DNA from: JALEFZ01 sp039820545
GTDB taxonomy: Bacteria; Bacteroidota; Bacteroidia; J057
Reading direction: 5' to 3'
Length of the DNA stretch: 64,000 bases
NCBI GenBank assembly: GCA_039820545.1
Contig: JBCBPW010000013.1
Coordinates: 1-64,000 of the forward strand
Shown: one piece after another, positions 44,410 to 53,128 of the stretch
How the letters are laid out: the number at the start of each line of letters is the position of its first letter
Position numbering within the stretch: the stretch's first letter is position 1
Position numbers and translations under genes: made by a program
Notes under the pieces: generated by a model
Database searches by the model: none
What the model saw: the letters and a program-made list of their open reading frames with translations, nothing else
Told to the model about the DNA's origin: nothing

Positions 44410-46039
44410 ACTTAAATAAGATTCCTTTATTCACATTGAGCGACGGTTGTGTCCAGTTGGCTTTTCTTGTCGACAACTCCTCTTCTGCTATATCCAACTT
44501 GATCGTGCGCATAACGGCGTCGATCTCGATCATATCACCATCTTGTACCAGGGCGATCGCGCCGCCTTCGTAGGCTTCGGGTGTGATGTGCCCTACGACA
44601 AATCCATGTGTACCACCACTAAACCTTCCATCAGTGATCAAGGCCACATTTTTCCCCAATCCCGCGCCCATGATCGCAGAAGTAGGCTTGAGCATTTCAG
44701 GCATACCAGGGGCTCCTTTCGGTCCGACATAGCGGATAACTACGACATCTCCTGCCTTCACCTTGCCTTCCCGAATGCCCTGTATGAGTTTCTTTTCTCC
44801 ATCAAATACGCAAGCAGGTCCACGGAAACTGTTCCCTTCTTTACCTGTAATCTTGGCTACTCCTCCCTTTTCTGCGAGATTGCCGTAGAGGATTTGCAGA
44901 TGGCCCGTGGACTTGACGGGTTGTTCTTTTGGGAGAATGACATCCTGGGTACTGAAATCCAGATCCTTTGCTTCTGCTAAATTCTCGGCTAATGTTTTTC
45001 CTGTCACTGTCAAACATTCTCCGTGAATCATCCCCTCCTTGTGTAGGTATTTCATCACGGCAGGTACACCTCCGATCTCATGTAGATGCTGCATCAGATA
45101 CTTACCACTGGGTTTTAGATCCGCAATCAACGGCGTCTTATTGCCAATTCTTTGGAAGTCGTCTGGGTGGAGGTGAATACCGACTGCTCTTGCAATGGCG
45201 ATGATATGCAAGACGGCATTTGTCGAGCCTCCCAATGCAGTCAAAACGGTAATCGCATTTTCAAAAGCCAAGGGAGTAAGAATGTCCGATGGTTTGATAT
45301 CCTCTTCTAGCAAGTGCCTGATGGCTTTGGCTGCGTCTTGTAGTTCTACTTGCTTCTCGGGACTATTGGCAGGATTGGAAGAGGAATAGGGGAGGCTCAT
45401 CCCCATCGCTTCAATGGCAGATGCCATGGTGTTTGCAGTGTACATCCCTCCGCAGGCACCAGGACCTGGGCAAGAGTTGCGAATGATCCCTCTGAAGGTC
45501 TCAGGGTCCATTTTTCCTGCAATCTTTTCTCCCAGTGCCTCAAAAGCAGACACAATATTGAGCTCTCGATCCTTGTAATAACCAGGGGCGATCGTGCCAC
45601 CGTAGACCATGATAGCAGGACGATCCAAACGCCCCATCGCAATGACTGAACCTGGCATATTTTTGTCACAACCAGGAAGGGCGATGAGCCCATCGTAATA
45701 CTGCGCTCCGCAGACCGTCTCGATAGAATCGGCAATCAAGTCTCGGCTCACCAGCGAATAACGCATCCCATCTGTCCCGTTGCTGATCCCATCACTTACT
45801 CCGATGGTATTGAAAATCAGCCCGACCAAGTCTTCTTTCCAAACATGTTTTTTTACCTCCTGGGCAAAACCATTGAGGTGCATGTTGCATGTGTTACCGT
45901 CATAACCCATACTGACAATTCCCACCTGAGCTTTGTCCATATCTTCATCCGTCAATCCGATGCCATAGAGCATCGCCCTTGCCGCGGGCTGCGTCTCATC
46001 TTGGGTGATCGTACGGCTGTATTTATTCAGTGCAGTCAT
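44357..46039 (-). CDS. ilvD: Dihydroxy-acid dehydratase
   Basis: 560 residues. Dehydrates dihydroxyisovalerate and dihydroxymethylvalerate to 2-oxo acids. The three Fe-S-ligand cysteines are in GNTCNMHLN (Cys51), LPGCDKNMPG (Cys124) and GPGACGGMYTANTM (Cys196). PYSSSNPAN follows. GDVVVIRYVGPKGAPGMPE and DGRFSGGTHGFVVGHITPEA are the C-terminal signatures. The length is normal. The stop overlaps ilvB, and the start overlaps the ilvE stop by four bases (ATGA-type), so it is translationally coupled within the leu-ilv run. Confidence 0.96.
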   Translation of the reverse strand: MTALNKYSRTITQDETQPAARAMLYGIGLTDEDMDKAQVGIVSMGYDGNTCNMHLNGFAQEVKKHVWKEDLVGLIFNTIGVSDGISNGTDGMRYSLVSRDLIADSIETVCGAQYYDGLIALPGCDKNMPGSVIAMGRLDRPAIMVYGGTIAPGYYKDRELNIVSAFEALGEKIAGKMDPETFRGIIRNSCPGPGACGGMYTANTMASAIEAMGMSLPYSSSNPANSPEKQVELQDAAKAIRHLLEEDIKPSDILTPLAFENAITVLTALGGSTNAVLHIIAIARAVGIHLHPDDFQRIGNKTPLIADLKPSGKYLMQHLHEIGGVPAVMKYLHKEGMIHGECLTVTGKTLAENLAEAKDLDFSTQDVILPKEQPVKSTGHLQILYGNLAEKGGVAKITGKEGNSFRGPACVFDGEKKLIQGIREGKVKAGDVVVIRYVGPKGAPGMPEMLKPTSAIMGAGLGKNVALITDGRFSGGTHGFVVGHITPEAYEGGAIALVQDGDMIEIDAVMRTIKLDIAEEELSTRKANWTQPSLNVNKGILFKYARNVKDATEGCVTDAD

Positions 46040-46926
46040 GAAGCGAGTGTAGAATTGTAGGGTTTGGCCAATACCAGATGCTGGTAAGCAGTTTGTATTT
46101 TTTTGCCCAAAGTAGATTCCCAGGGCTTGGGGAATAGGTAATCGTCTACAGAAGAAACACCTATGACCTCAGCTGCTGTTCCGCATAGGAAAGCACTGTC
46201 GGCTTGCAAGATCTCTTCTACGCCGTATTGTCCTTCTTTTACGGGTATATGCATTTCTTCGCATAGTGCGATCACAGTCGCTCTCGTAATTCCAGGCAGG
46301 ATATTTCCTCTTTCAGGGGTGAATAGTATACCGTCTTTCTCGAAAAAAAGATTAGAACCTGTAGACTCTGCCAAGTATCCTTCATGGTCCAGCAGCAGGG
46401 CATTGTCAAATCCCTTCTCTTGGGCATCGTGAAGTGCCAGGGTAGAATTGATGTAGTGCCCACAAGCTTTGGCTTCGACCTGCGTCGAGCGAGGATGTGG
46501 TCTACAGAAATCTGATATGTGCAAACGCAACAGTTTGTCTCCCAGCAAAGCACCCCACTCCCAAGCTGCGATGGTCAGCTCTGAACTTTTGGGAATCGAA
46601 AGGCCCATATTGGGTGGACAATGGATCAAAGGACGTAGATAAGCACTCTTCAGCTTATTCTTTTCCAATAATGCATGGCTCAAATCCAGGAGTTCTGTTA
46701 CAGAATATCCAAAGGGAATGCGCAATAATTCGCAGGATCGAAGCAAACGTTCATAGTGTGCTTTTCCTTTGAAAATATGCACCCCCTTATCGGTATCGTA
46801 ACTTCTGATCCCCTCAAATACCCCATAGCCATAGTGCAAGGTCTGCCCATAGAGATTCACCCCTGCTTGAGCGGCTGGTTGAAATTTCCCTTGATGGTAG
46901 ATGACCGTATGTTCGTTGAAGTACAT
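46036..46926 (-). CDS. ilvE: Branched-chain amino acid aminotransferase
   Basis: 296 residues, a PLP fold-type IV transaminase that interconverts branched-chain amino acids and 2-oxo acids with glutamate. Visible: YGYGVFEGIRSYDTD, the PLP-binding lysine in QVEAKACGHYINS (Lys153, the usual K..GNY variant with His for Asn), EGYLAESTGSNLF, RGNILPGITRATV and CGTAAEVIGV. The length is standard for the family. It lies 15 bases after leuB and overlaps ilvD by four bases, closing the pathway to valine, leucine and isoleucine. Confidence 0.93.
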   Translation of the reverse strand: MYFNEHTVIYHQGKFQPAAQAGVNLYGQTLHYGYGVFEGIRSYDTDKGVHIFKGKAHYERLLRSCELLRIPFGYSVTELLDLSHALLEKNKLKSAYLRPLIHCPPNMGLSIPKSSELTIAAWEWGALLGDKLLRLHISDFCRPHPRSTQVEAKACGHYINSTLALHDAQEKGFDNALLLDHEGYLAESTGSNLFFEKDGILFTPERGNILPGITRATVIALCEEMHIPVKEGQYGVEEILQADSAFLCGTAAEVIGVSSVDDYLFPKPWESTLGKKIQTAYQHLVLAKPYNSTLAS

Positions 46927-46941
46927 ATCTTGTAGCTATGA

Positions 46942-48054
46942 CTAGATGATCGTAGACTTATTGAGAGAGGCGTTGGAATGATTGATGTGTGCATTGTCCT
47001 GCTCGATGAAGCTGGCCATCAGGTCCCCAATGGCTGAAGTCCCATAGAAATGCGTCGGATCAATGTCTTTGGTCACCAATTTATTGGTGAGGGCCCAATT
47101 GACTGCCTTTCGGACTTCGGCGGCTTCTTCTTGCATTTGGAAATGATCCAACATCATCGCTACCGCGAGTATCGTCGCCATCGGATTGGCAATATCCATA
47201 CCTGCTGCTTGCGGATAAGAGCCATGCACAGGCTCAAACAAGGCGGTACCCTTCCCGATGGAAGCCGATGGCAGCATGCCCAAAGAACCACTCAGGACGC
47301 TGGACTCATCACTTAAGATGTCTCCAAACATATTTCCTGTCAGCATCACATCGAACTGCTGGGGATTCAGGATAATCTGCATGGCGGCGTTGTCTACAAA
47401 AAGATATTCCAGTTCGATTTCTGGATAATCTGTGGCCAATTCCTGGACGACTCTTCGCCAGAGGCGAGAAGTTTCCAGAACATTGGCTTTGTCAACTAGC
47501 GTTACCTTTTTCCTCCTGTTTCCTGCTTGCTGGAAAGCGAGATGGGCAATTCGCTGAATCTCTGCCTCCGTGTAAGAGCAGACATCATACGCTGAGGATG
47601 TATCTTCACTCAGGCCTTTTTCTCCAAAATAAATCCCACTAGTCAGCTCGCGATAGATCACAAAGTCCACTCCTTGCATCTTCTCAGGACGTAGGGGGGT
47701 GAGATGGATCAAGGGATCAAATACCTGAATAGGACGAATATTGGCGAAAAGCTGAAGCTCTTTTCTCAGTCTCAAAAGTCCTTGTTCGGGACGTACCTTG
47801 GCAGAGGGATCATTGTCATATTTGGGATCACCTACGGCCCCAAGGAGAATCGCATCACTTTGGAGACTACTCTCAATGGTATCTTCGGGTAAGGGGTTTC
47901 CCGTCACATCAATGGCGACAGCTCCCATCATACGATGAGAAAAGGTGAAATTATGCCCGAATCGATGCTCGATCGCGTGGAGCACCTTCAAGCCTTGCTG
48001 AACCACCTCGGGTCCAATTCCATCTCCTTCAATGACGGTGATATGTTTTTGCAT
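46942..48054 (-). CDS. leuB: 3-isopropylmalate dehydrogenase
   Basis: 370 residues, an NAD-dependent beta-decarboxylating dehydrogenase acting on (2R,3S)-3-isopropylmalate. Motifs: ITVIEGDGIGPEVVQQGLK, ILLGAVGDPKYD, RPEQGLLRLRKEL, YRELTSGIYFGEKG, KVTLVDKANVLETSRLWR, and the metal-binding GNMFGDILSDESSVLSGSLG. GSYPQAAGMDIANP is the cofactor region. It lies 14 bases after leuD. The Lys/Asp catalytic pair sits in VDKANVL and GDILSD. Acts in the cytoplasm. Confidence 0.95.
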   Translation of the reverse strand: MQKHITVIEGDGIGPEVVQQGLKVLHAIEHRFGHNFTFSHRMMGAVAIDVTGNPLPEDTIESSLQSDAILLGAVGDPKYDNDPSAKVRPEQGLLRLRKELQLFANIRPIQVFDPLIHLTPLRPEKMQGVDFVIYRELTSGIYFGEKGLSEDTSSAYDVCSYTEAEIQRIAHLAFQQAGNRRKKVTLVDKANVLETSRLWRRVVQELATDYPEIELEYLFVDNAAMQIILNPQQFDVMLTGNMFGDILSDESSVLSGSLGMLPSASIGKGTALFEPVHGSYPQAAGMDIANPMATILAVAMMLDHFQMQEEAAEVRKAVNWALTNKLVTKDIDPTHFYGTSAIGDLMASFIEQDNAHINHSNASLNKSTII

Positions 48055-48068
48055 AGGTAGTAGGCTGA

Positions 48069-48707
48069 CTATATGTGGTAAGGGTGATTTTTTTCAAATG
48101 ACTCAATATCTTGCTGAATAGAGAGCAAAAAGTCGATGTCGTCCAGCCCTTTCATCAGACACATCTTTTTGTATGAGTTAAGCTCAAAGGATTCTTTTTC
48201 CCCCATTACGGGTAGTTCGATGGTCTGAGCTTCTAGGTCAATCTCAAGGGCTGTAGTAGGATCTTTTTCGATCTGGGCAAGTATTCGTTGCAGAAAATCC
48301 TCAGAGACCTGGATAGGGAGCAAGAAATTATTCAGGGCATTGTTCTTGAAAATGTCTGCAAAGAAGCTGCTGATGACAATTTCAAATCCATAGTCTTTGA
48401 GCGCCCAGGCTGCATGCTCACGGCTAGAGCCACAACCAAAGTTTTTTCCTGCTACCAAGATCTTTCCTTTGTACAAAGGCTGATTCAAAACAAAGTCGGG
48501 ATTGGGTTGATCTGCATTTCCATTGGCATAGCGCCAGTCACGGAAAAGATTTTCTCCGAAGCCTTCTCGCGTCGTTGCTTTCAGGAAGCGCGCAGGAATA
48601 ATCTGATCGGTATCCACATGCTCCACGGGCAGAGGAACAGCTGTGCTTGTAAAAGCAGGATTTAGCTGGAAAGAAGATTTTATATGTTGCTGGGTGGTCG
48701 TTGACAT
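48069..48707 (-). CDS. leuD: 3-isopropylmalate dehydratase small subunit
   Basis: 212 residues, the swivelling domain partner of LeuC in the isomeroreductase that turns 2-isopropylmalate into 3-isopropylmalate. It contains VEHVDTDQIIPARFL at the N-terminus and the signature LVAGKNFGCGSSREHAAWAL. It then has FADIFKNNALNNFLLPI and a C-terminal FELNSYKKMCLMKGLDDIDF. The length is typical. It starts 10 bases after the leuC stop and is followed by leuB. There is no cofactor of its own; the Fe-S cluster sits on LeuC. Confidence 0.94.
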   Translation of the reverse strand: MSTTTQQHIKSSFQLNPAFTSTAVPLPVEHVDTDQIIPARFLKATTREGFGENLFRDWRYANGNADQPNPDFVLNQPLYKGKILVAGKNFGCGSSREHAAWALKDYGFEIVISSFFADIFKNNALNNFLLPIQVSEDFLQRILAQIEKDPTTALEIDLEAQTIELPVMGEKESFELNSYKKMCLMKGLDDIDFLLSIQQDIESFEKNHPYHI

Positions 48708-48717
48708 GCGGCCTGTT

Positions 48718-50121
48718 TTAGTTGTTGAGAAAACTACGGGGATCGGTTACTTCACCTGTGAGGGCCGCTACAGCTGCCGTCACAGGACTGGCGAGAAAAG
48801 TCCTCGCCTTGGGCCCTTGTCTTCCCTCAAAATTTCGGTTCGAGGTCGACAGACAGTACTTACCTGCAGGGATTTTGTCTTCGTTCATCCCGAGACAGGC
48901 CGAGCATCCTGGTTGGCGAAGCATGAAGCCAGCTGATTCTAGTACTTTGTCGATGCCTTCAGCTTTTGCCTGCTGCTCCACTTGCTTGCTCCCAGGTACG
49001 ATCCACACTTCCACGTGCGCTGCTTTCTTTTTTCCCTCCACGATTGAAGCCACCTTACGCAAATCCTCAATTCGCGAATTGGTACAACTTCCAATGAAAA
49101 TGTAATCCAGTTTTTGCCCCAAGAGCGGCTGATTCTGAGAAAGTCCCATATAGGTCAATGCCTTTTCTAGATTGGCTTGCTCACTTACTTCCATATCCGA
49201 AGTAGACGGAATATGATCCGCAATCCCCATACCCATACCGGGATTTGTCCCGTAGGTAATCATCGGAGGAATGTCAGTTGCATGTATTTTTAGCTCCTTG
49301 TCAAAAACAGCTTCCTTATCTGTATATAGCGTTTTCCAATAAGCCAGTCGTTCTTCCCATGCTTCCCCTTGTGGCGCAAATTCTCGTCCTTTCAGGTACT
49401 CGAATGTGGTCTCATCTGGCGCAATTAGCCCACCCCTAGCTCCCATCTCAATGCTCATATTGCAGATGGTCATCCGTGCCTCCATTGACAATTTGCGAAT
49501 TGCGGAGCCCGCGTATTCGACGAAGTAGCCTGTTGCGCCACTAGCAGAGATCAGCGAAATGATGTGTAAGATGATGTCTTTCGATACGACACCGTCCTGT
49601 AGGTCTCCATCGACTGTGATTCGCATGAGCTTGGGCTTATGTTGTAGCAAACACTGCGTGGCCATCACCATCTCGACCTCGCTGGTCCCAATCCCAAAGG
49701 AGATGGTTCCAAATGCCCCATGTGTACTCGTGTGGCTGTCTCCACAGACGATGGTCATGCCAGGCTGTGTCACGCCGAGTTCGGGGCCGATGACATGGAC
49801 AATTCCCTGGTAAGGATGGCCCAAGCCATATAGTTCGATCCCATGTGCCGCACAGTTTTCTTCTAGTTTGGCGACTTGGTGACGTGACAAAGCATCTTTG
49901 ATGGGCAGGTGCTGATTGCGTGTAGGGACATTGTGATCGGCAGTCGCAACGACTTGCTGAGGCCGAGCAACCGTCATGCCTCGCTTATTCAGGCCAGTGA
50001 ATGCCTGTGGACTCGTCACTTCATGGATGAAATGTCGATCAATGTAAAAAACAGTGGGACCTCCTTCGATCTGTCGAACGACGTGCTGGTCCCATATTTT
50101 ATCAAAAAGTGTTTTTGTCAT
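48718..50121 (-). CDS. leuC: 3-isopropylmalate dehydratase large subunit
   Basis: 467 residues, aconitase-fold subunit with the [4Fe-4S] cluster. Motifs: DKIWDQHVVRQI, ADHNVPTRNQ, IVCGDSHTSTHGAFGTISFGIGTSEVEMV (split over the region ~125-160), FIGSCTNSRIEDLRKVASI (first cluster Cys) and QPGCSACLGMNEDKIP (the other two Cys), then CLSTSNRNFEGRQGPKARTFL. Forms a heterodimer with LeuD, whose gene follows 10 bases later. It lies 20 bases after leuA. Confidence 0.96.
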   Translation of the reverse strand: MTKTLFDKIWDQHVVRQIEGGPTVFYIDRHFIHEVTSPQAFTGLNKRGMTVARPQQVVATADHNVPTRNQHLPIKDALSRHQVAKLEENCAAHGIELYGLGHPYQGIVHVIGPELGVTQPGMTIVCGDSHTSTHGAFGTISFGIGTSEVEMVMATQCLLQHKPKLMRITVDGDLQDGVVSKDIILHIISLISASGATGYFVEYAGSAIRKLSMEARMTICNMSIEMGARGGLIAPDETTFEYLKGREFAPQGEAWEERLAYWKTLYTDKEAVFDKELKIHATDIPPMITYGTNPGMGMGIADHIPSTSDMEVSEQANLEKALTYMGLSQNQPLLGQKLDYIFIGSCTNSRIEDLRKVASIVEGKKKAAHVEVWIVPGSKQVEQQAKAEGIDKVLESAGFMLRQPGCSACLGMNEDKIPAGKYCLSTSNRNFEGRQGPKARTFLASPVTAAVAALTGEVTDPRSFLNN

Positions 50122-50141
50122 TTATGCGAGTATTTGGAACA

Positions 50142-51314
50142 TCAAGAATTGACGGTGACGAGTGGATAAACTTCATGGGCCAATCCATGTAGATCCTGAT
50201 CTTTTACTTCTTTTTGTTTATCTGCTAGACCGAGAAAAGCTTGATAGAGCGTATCTACCTCATCCCGATTGAATGCGTAGCCGATATTTTTGAGGCGATA
50301 AGCCAAGGCCGCACGACCACTTCTAGCCGTCAGGACGATATGGCTCGTATCTGCTCCGACTTCTTCGGGGCTGATGATCTCATAGGTGGAAGCTTCTTTC
50401 AAGAATCCATCTTGGTGGATACCTGAGGAGTGTGCAAATGCATTGCTTCCTACCACCGCTTTATTGGCCTGTACAGGCATACGCATTGTGTCAGAGACGG
50501 ATTGACTCATATTCAATAGTTTCTGATTGTCTACATCCGTGTAGAAGCCTAGCTCAGGATGCTTTCGCAAGATCATCACAGCCTCTTCAAGCGAGGCATT
50601 TCCTGCTCTTTCTCCCAGTCCATTGATGGTACACTCGATCTGTCGGGCACCTGCGATGACACCTGCGATAGAGTTGGCGGTAGCCAATCCCAGATCATTG
50701 TGACAATGGCAAGAGAGGATGGCTTTGTCGATATTGGGAACATTATTCACCAAATAAGCGATCTTCTCTGCGTACTGATTTGGAAGACAAAAACCTGTCG
50801 TGTCAGGAATATTGATGACAGAAGCTCCTGCTTCGATTACGGCTTCTACTACCTGCGCGAGATACTCATTGTCGGTCCTGCCTGCATCCTCTGCATAGAA
50901 CTCGACCTCTGCTGTCAGATTTCTCGCCCACGATACGCACTGAATCGCACGAAGTAAAATATCCTCTCTGGTAGACTTGAATTTGCCTTTAATATGAATA
51001 TCGGAAGTGCCTATACCCGTATGGATACGGCCTCTATTGGCTTTTTGAATGGCTTGTGCAGCAACTTCGATGTCTTTTTTCACGGCACGTGAAAGGGCAC
51101 ATATGGTAGAATCCTTCACGTGGGAAGCGATTTCTTCGACACTTTGAAAGTCTCCTGGGGAGGAGATGGGAAATCCAGCTTCAATAATATCTACGCCTAA
51201 TGCTTCTAATTGAAGTGCCAACTCTACTTTCTCTGCTGTATTGAGCTTGCATCCTGGAACTTGTTCACCGTCTCTCAGCGTCGTATCGAAAATATAGATT
51301 TTTTGGTCGGACAT
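50142..51314 (-). CDS. leuA: 2-isopropylmalate synthase (short form)
   Basis: A 390-residue cytoplasmic enzyme that condenses acetyl-CoA with 2-oxoisovalerate, the committed step of leucine synthesis. The TIM-barrel signature is complete: IYIFDTTLRDGEQVPG, VDIIEAGFPISSPGDF, AEVEFYAEDAGRTDN, SVINIPDTTGFCLP, the metal ligands in LSCHCHNDLGLATANS, and GLGERAGNASLEEAV. The flexible linker domain (FAHSSGIHQDGFLK, then RSGRAALAYRLK) is present. The protein stops about 15-20 residues beyond it, so the usual C-terminal leucine-binding regulatory domain (~120 residues) is absent. First gene of the leu-ilv run. Confidence 0.95.
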   Translation of the reverse strand: MSDQKIYIFDTTLRDGEQVPGCKLNTAEKVELALQLEALGVDIIEAGFPISSPGDFQSVEEIASHVKDSTICALSRAVKKDIEVAAQAIQKANRGRIHTGIGTSDIHIKGKFKSTREDILLRAIQCVSWARNLTAEVEFYAEDAGRTDNEYLAQVVEAVIEAGASVINIPDTTGFCLPNQYAEKIAYLVNNVPNIDKAILSCHCHNDLGLATANSIAGVIAGARQIECTINGLGERAGNASLEEAVMILRKHPELGFYTDVDNQKLLNMSQSVSDTMRMPVQANKAVVGSNAFAHSSGIHQDGFLKEASTYEIISPEEVGADTSHIVLTARSGRAALAYRLKNIGYAFNRDEVDTLYQAFLGLADKQKEVKDQDLHGLAHEVYPLVTVNS

Positions 51315-51401
51315 AGTGAGTAAGGGATATAGTGAGTGATAAAAAGCGCAAAAAACTTAGGAGGATTTTCAAATTTGTTAATGAAAAAGCTGATCGTTTG
51401 T

Positions 51402-51434
51402 CAAAATTACGAGGAGGGCCCCCATAGGAAAAAC
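51402..51434 (-). promoter_or_regulatory. Promoter of the leu-ilv run
   Basis: The minus-strand -7 box TAATTTTG (51402-51409) is a full match to TAnnTTTG. GTTTTT (51429-51434) precedes it with a 19-base spacer; a TTTG lies 25 bases upstream as an alternative. The leader to leuA is about 80 bases and I see no leucine-codon run or attenuator hairpin. Confidence 0.5.
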
Positions 51435-51522
51435 CAAATACTTCCTTATTTTACAACTTGTATCCCCATCATATGTGTTACAACTTACTGTATGTCAATT
51501 TTATAAACATTTCCTTTTTACG

Positions 51523-53076
51523 ATGTCCAGCAGAAAAAAAGAGGAGGTATTTCAATTAGTCAAATCACTGGAGAAAGGTGAGAAGCGGAACTTCAAGCTT
51601 TTTGTTAAGCGAAATTCTGCCAACTCTGATCTGAAGATTATCCAGTTATTTGACATATTGGATAAAATGAATGTTTATAACGAAGGGATTTTGCTCAAAC
51701 AGAATAAAAATCTCAAGAAACAACAGCTCTCCAATCTTAAGGCGCATCTATACAAACAGATCCTTGCCAGTCTCAGGGTCATGAGTGACTCTGATGACAT
51801 CGAAAACATGCTACACGAGGAAATCAAAAACGCACGTATTCTGTATCGCAAAGGGCTCTACCTACAAAGTTTGCGCATTCTTCAACGTACGAAGCAAATC
51901 GCCCTTGCTTATCATCAAGGGACTTTCTTGTTGCAGATCTTGATTTTTGAGAAAAAAATAGAATCCCTCCATATCACGCGAAGTTTGGATAATAGGGCGG
52001 AGGAGCTTTCAGAAAAAATTGCATATCACACGCAACAGCTCAAAAATATCAGTGCGATTTCCAACTTCGCACTCCAACTTTATGGGAAATATATATCTAA
52101 TGGGCACGCACGCAATCCTGAAGAGGTAAGGGTTTTCAAGGATTTCTTCTTCTCTCATATACCAGCAGATTCGCACTTGGAAAAAAGCTTTTATGGGCGT
52201 TTGTACTTATTTCAGGCTCATGTTTGGTATGGCTTCATCTTACAGGATGTCCTCCAATATTACCGATATGCGCAGAAGTGGGTTTCTCTATTTGAAGAAG
52301 AGTCGCAGATGGTTCCCCTTGAGATCAACTATCTGCTGAAAGGCTATCATCACTTGTTGCAAGCGCTATTTATGCTGCGCCATGCGGATAAGTTTCGAAT
52401 GGGGATTGAGCGATTTCAGGTATTTTTGGAGAAAAATGGCAGACGTTTCAATGAAAACGGCTCCATCCAGGCTTTCATTTACCTAGAACTGGCACATATT
52501 GACCTGCATTTTTTAGAGGGAACTTTTACGAAAGGTTGGGAGATTATTCCTCGTATCGAGGTAAAAATGGCACAGTTTCAGCAGCGCATGGACGACCATT
52601 ATCGCCTGACCTTTTACTACAAAATTGCCTGTTTGTACTTTGGGGGAGGGGATAATGAGAAGGCCATTCAGTACCTGAGCAAAATCATTCATTCCAAATG
52701 GCATTTAAGAGAGGATCTTCAATGCTATGCGCGCTTACTACACTTGATTGCACACTTTGAGTTGGGACATTTTGACATCATGGACTCCTTGATTAAGTCT
52801 GTCTATCGCTTCATGGCCAAGATGCAAAATTTATCAGCCGTAGAAGAAGAAATATTCGGATTCTTGCGTCAATCTCTTCATCTGTATCCTCAGGATCTCA
52901 ATCAAGCTTTTGAGGACCTGCTCCATAAGTTGCAGCAATTGGAAAACATCCCAGGTGAGCGCAGGGCCTTCATGTATCTAGATTTCATCTCGTGGCTTCA
53001 GAGCAAGTTGCAAGATGTGCCTGTCGAGGACATTATCAGGAAGCGTTATTTGCAGCGTTTGGGTGAGGGAGAATGA
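51523..53076 (+). CDS. Large helical-repeat (TPR-like) protein, unknown function
   Basis: About 517 residues from ATG 51523 (MSSRKKEEVFQLVKSLEKG). The protein is entirely alpha-helical, without a signal peptide or membrane segment. The N-terminal ~90 residues are strongly basic with KGEKRNFKLFVKRN, a phrase that recurs in related Bacteroidota hypotheticals. The rest is degenerate TPR-like helical pairs (for example KGLYLQSLRILQRTKQIALAYH and YKIACLYFGGGDNEKAIQYL). An upstream ATG at 51475 would add 16 hydrophobic residues. It is divergent from leuA, but I see no link to leucine metabolism. Function unknown. Confidence 0.75.
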   Translation: MSSRKKEEVFQLVKSLEKGEKRNFKLFVKRNSANSDLKIIQLFDILDKMNVYNEGILLKQNKNLKKQQLSNLKAHLYKQILASLRVMSDSDDIENMLHEEIKNARILYRKGLYLQSLRILQRTKQIALAYHQGTFLLQILIFEKKIESLHITRSLDNRAEELSEKIAYHTQQLKNISAISNFALQLYGKYISNGHARNPEEVRVFKDFFFSHIPADSHLEKSFYGRLYLFQAHVWYGFILQDVLQYYRYAQKWVSLFEEESQMVPLEINYLLKGYHHLLQALFMLRHADKFRMGIERFQVFLEKNGRRFNENGSIQAFIYLELAHIDLHFLEGTFTKGWEIIPRIEVKMAQFQQRMDDHYRLTFYYKIACLYFGGGDNEKAIQYLSKIIHSKWHLREDLQCYARLLHLIAHFELGHFDIMDSLIKSVYRFMAKMQNLSAVEEEIFGFLRQSLHLYPQDLNQAFEDLLHKLQQLENIPGERRAFMYLDFISWLQSKLQDVPVEDIIRKRYLQRLGEGE

Positions 53077-53103
53077 AAAAATCCCCAACATTTGCCAGGG
53101 ATT
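53075..53103 (-). terminator. Terminator of the beta-trefoil gene
   Basis: On the minus strand, AATCCCTGG pairs with TTGGGGATT (G-T pairs included) around a 6-base loop, then a run of T. It overlaps the stop region of the convergent helical-repeat gene. Confidence 0.6.
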
Positions 53104-53128
53104 CGTCTCATAGTATTTCTCGAGATAT

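Noticed and set aside
51315..51400. Leucine-codon leader peptide or attenuator before leuA
   Set aside because: No short ORF rich in Leu/Val/Ile codons and no competing hairpins with a T run are visible in the ~80-base leader.
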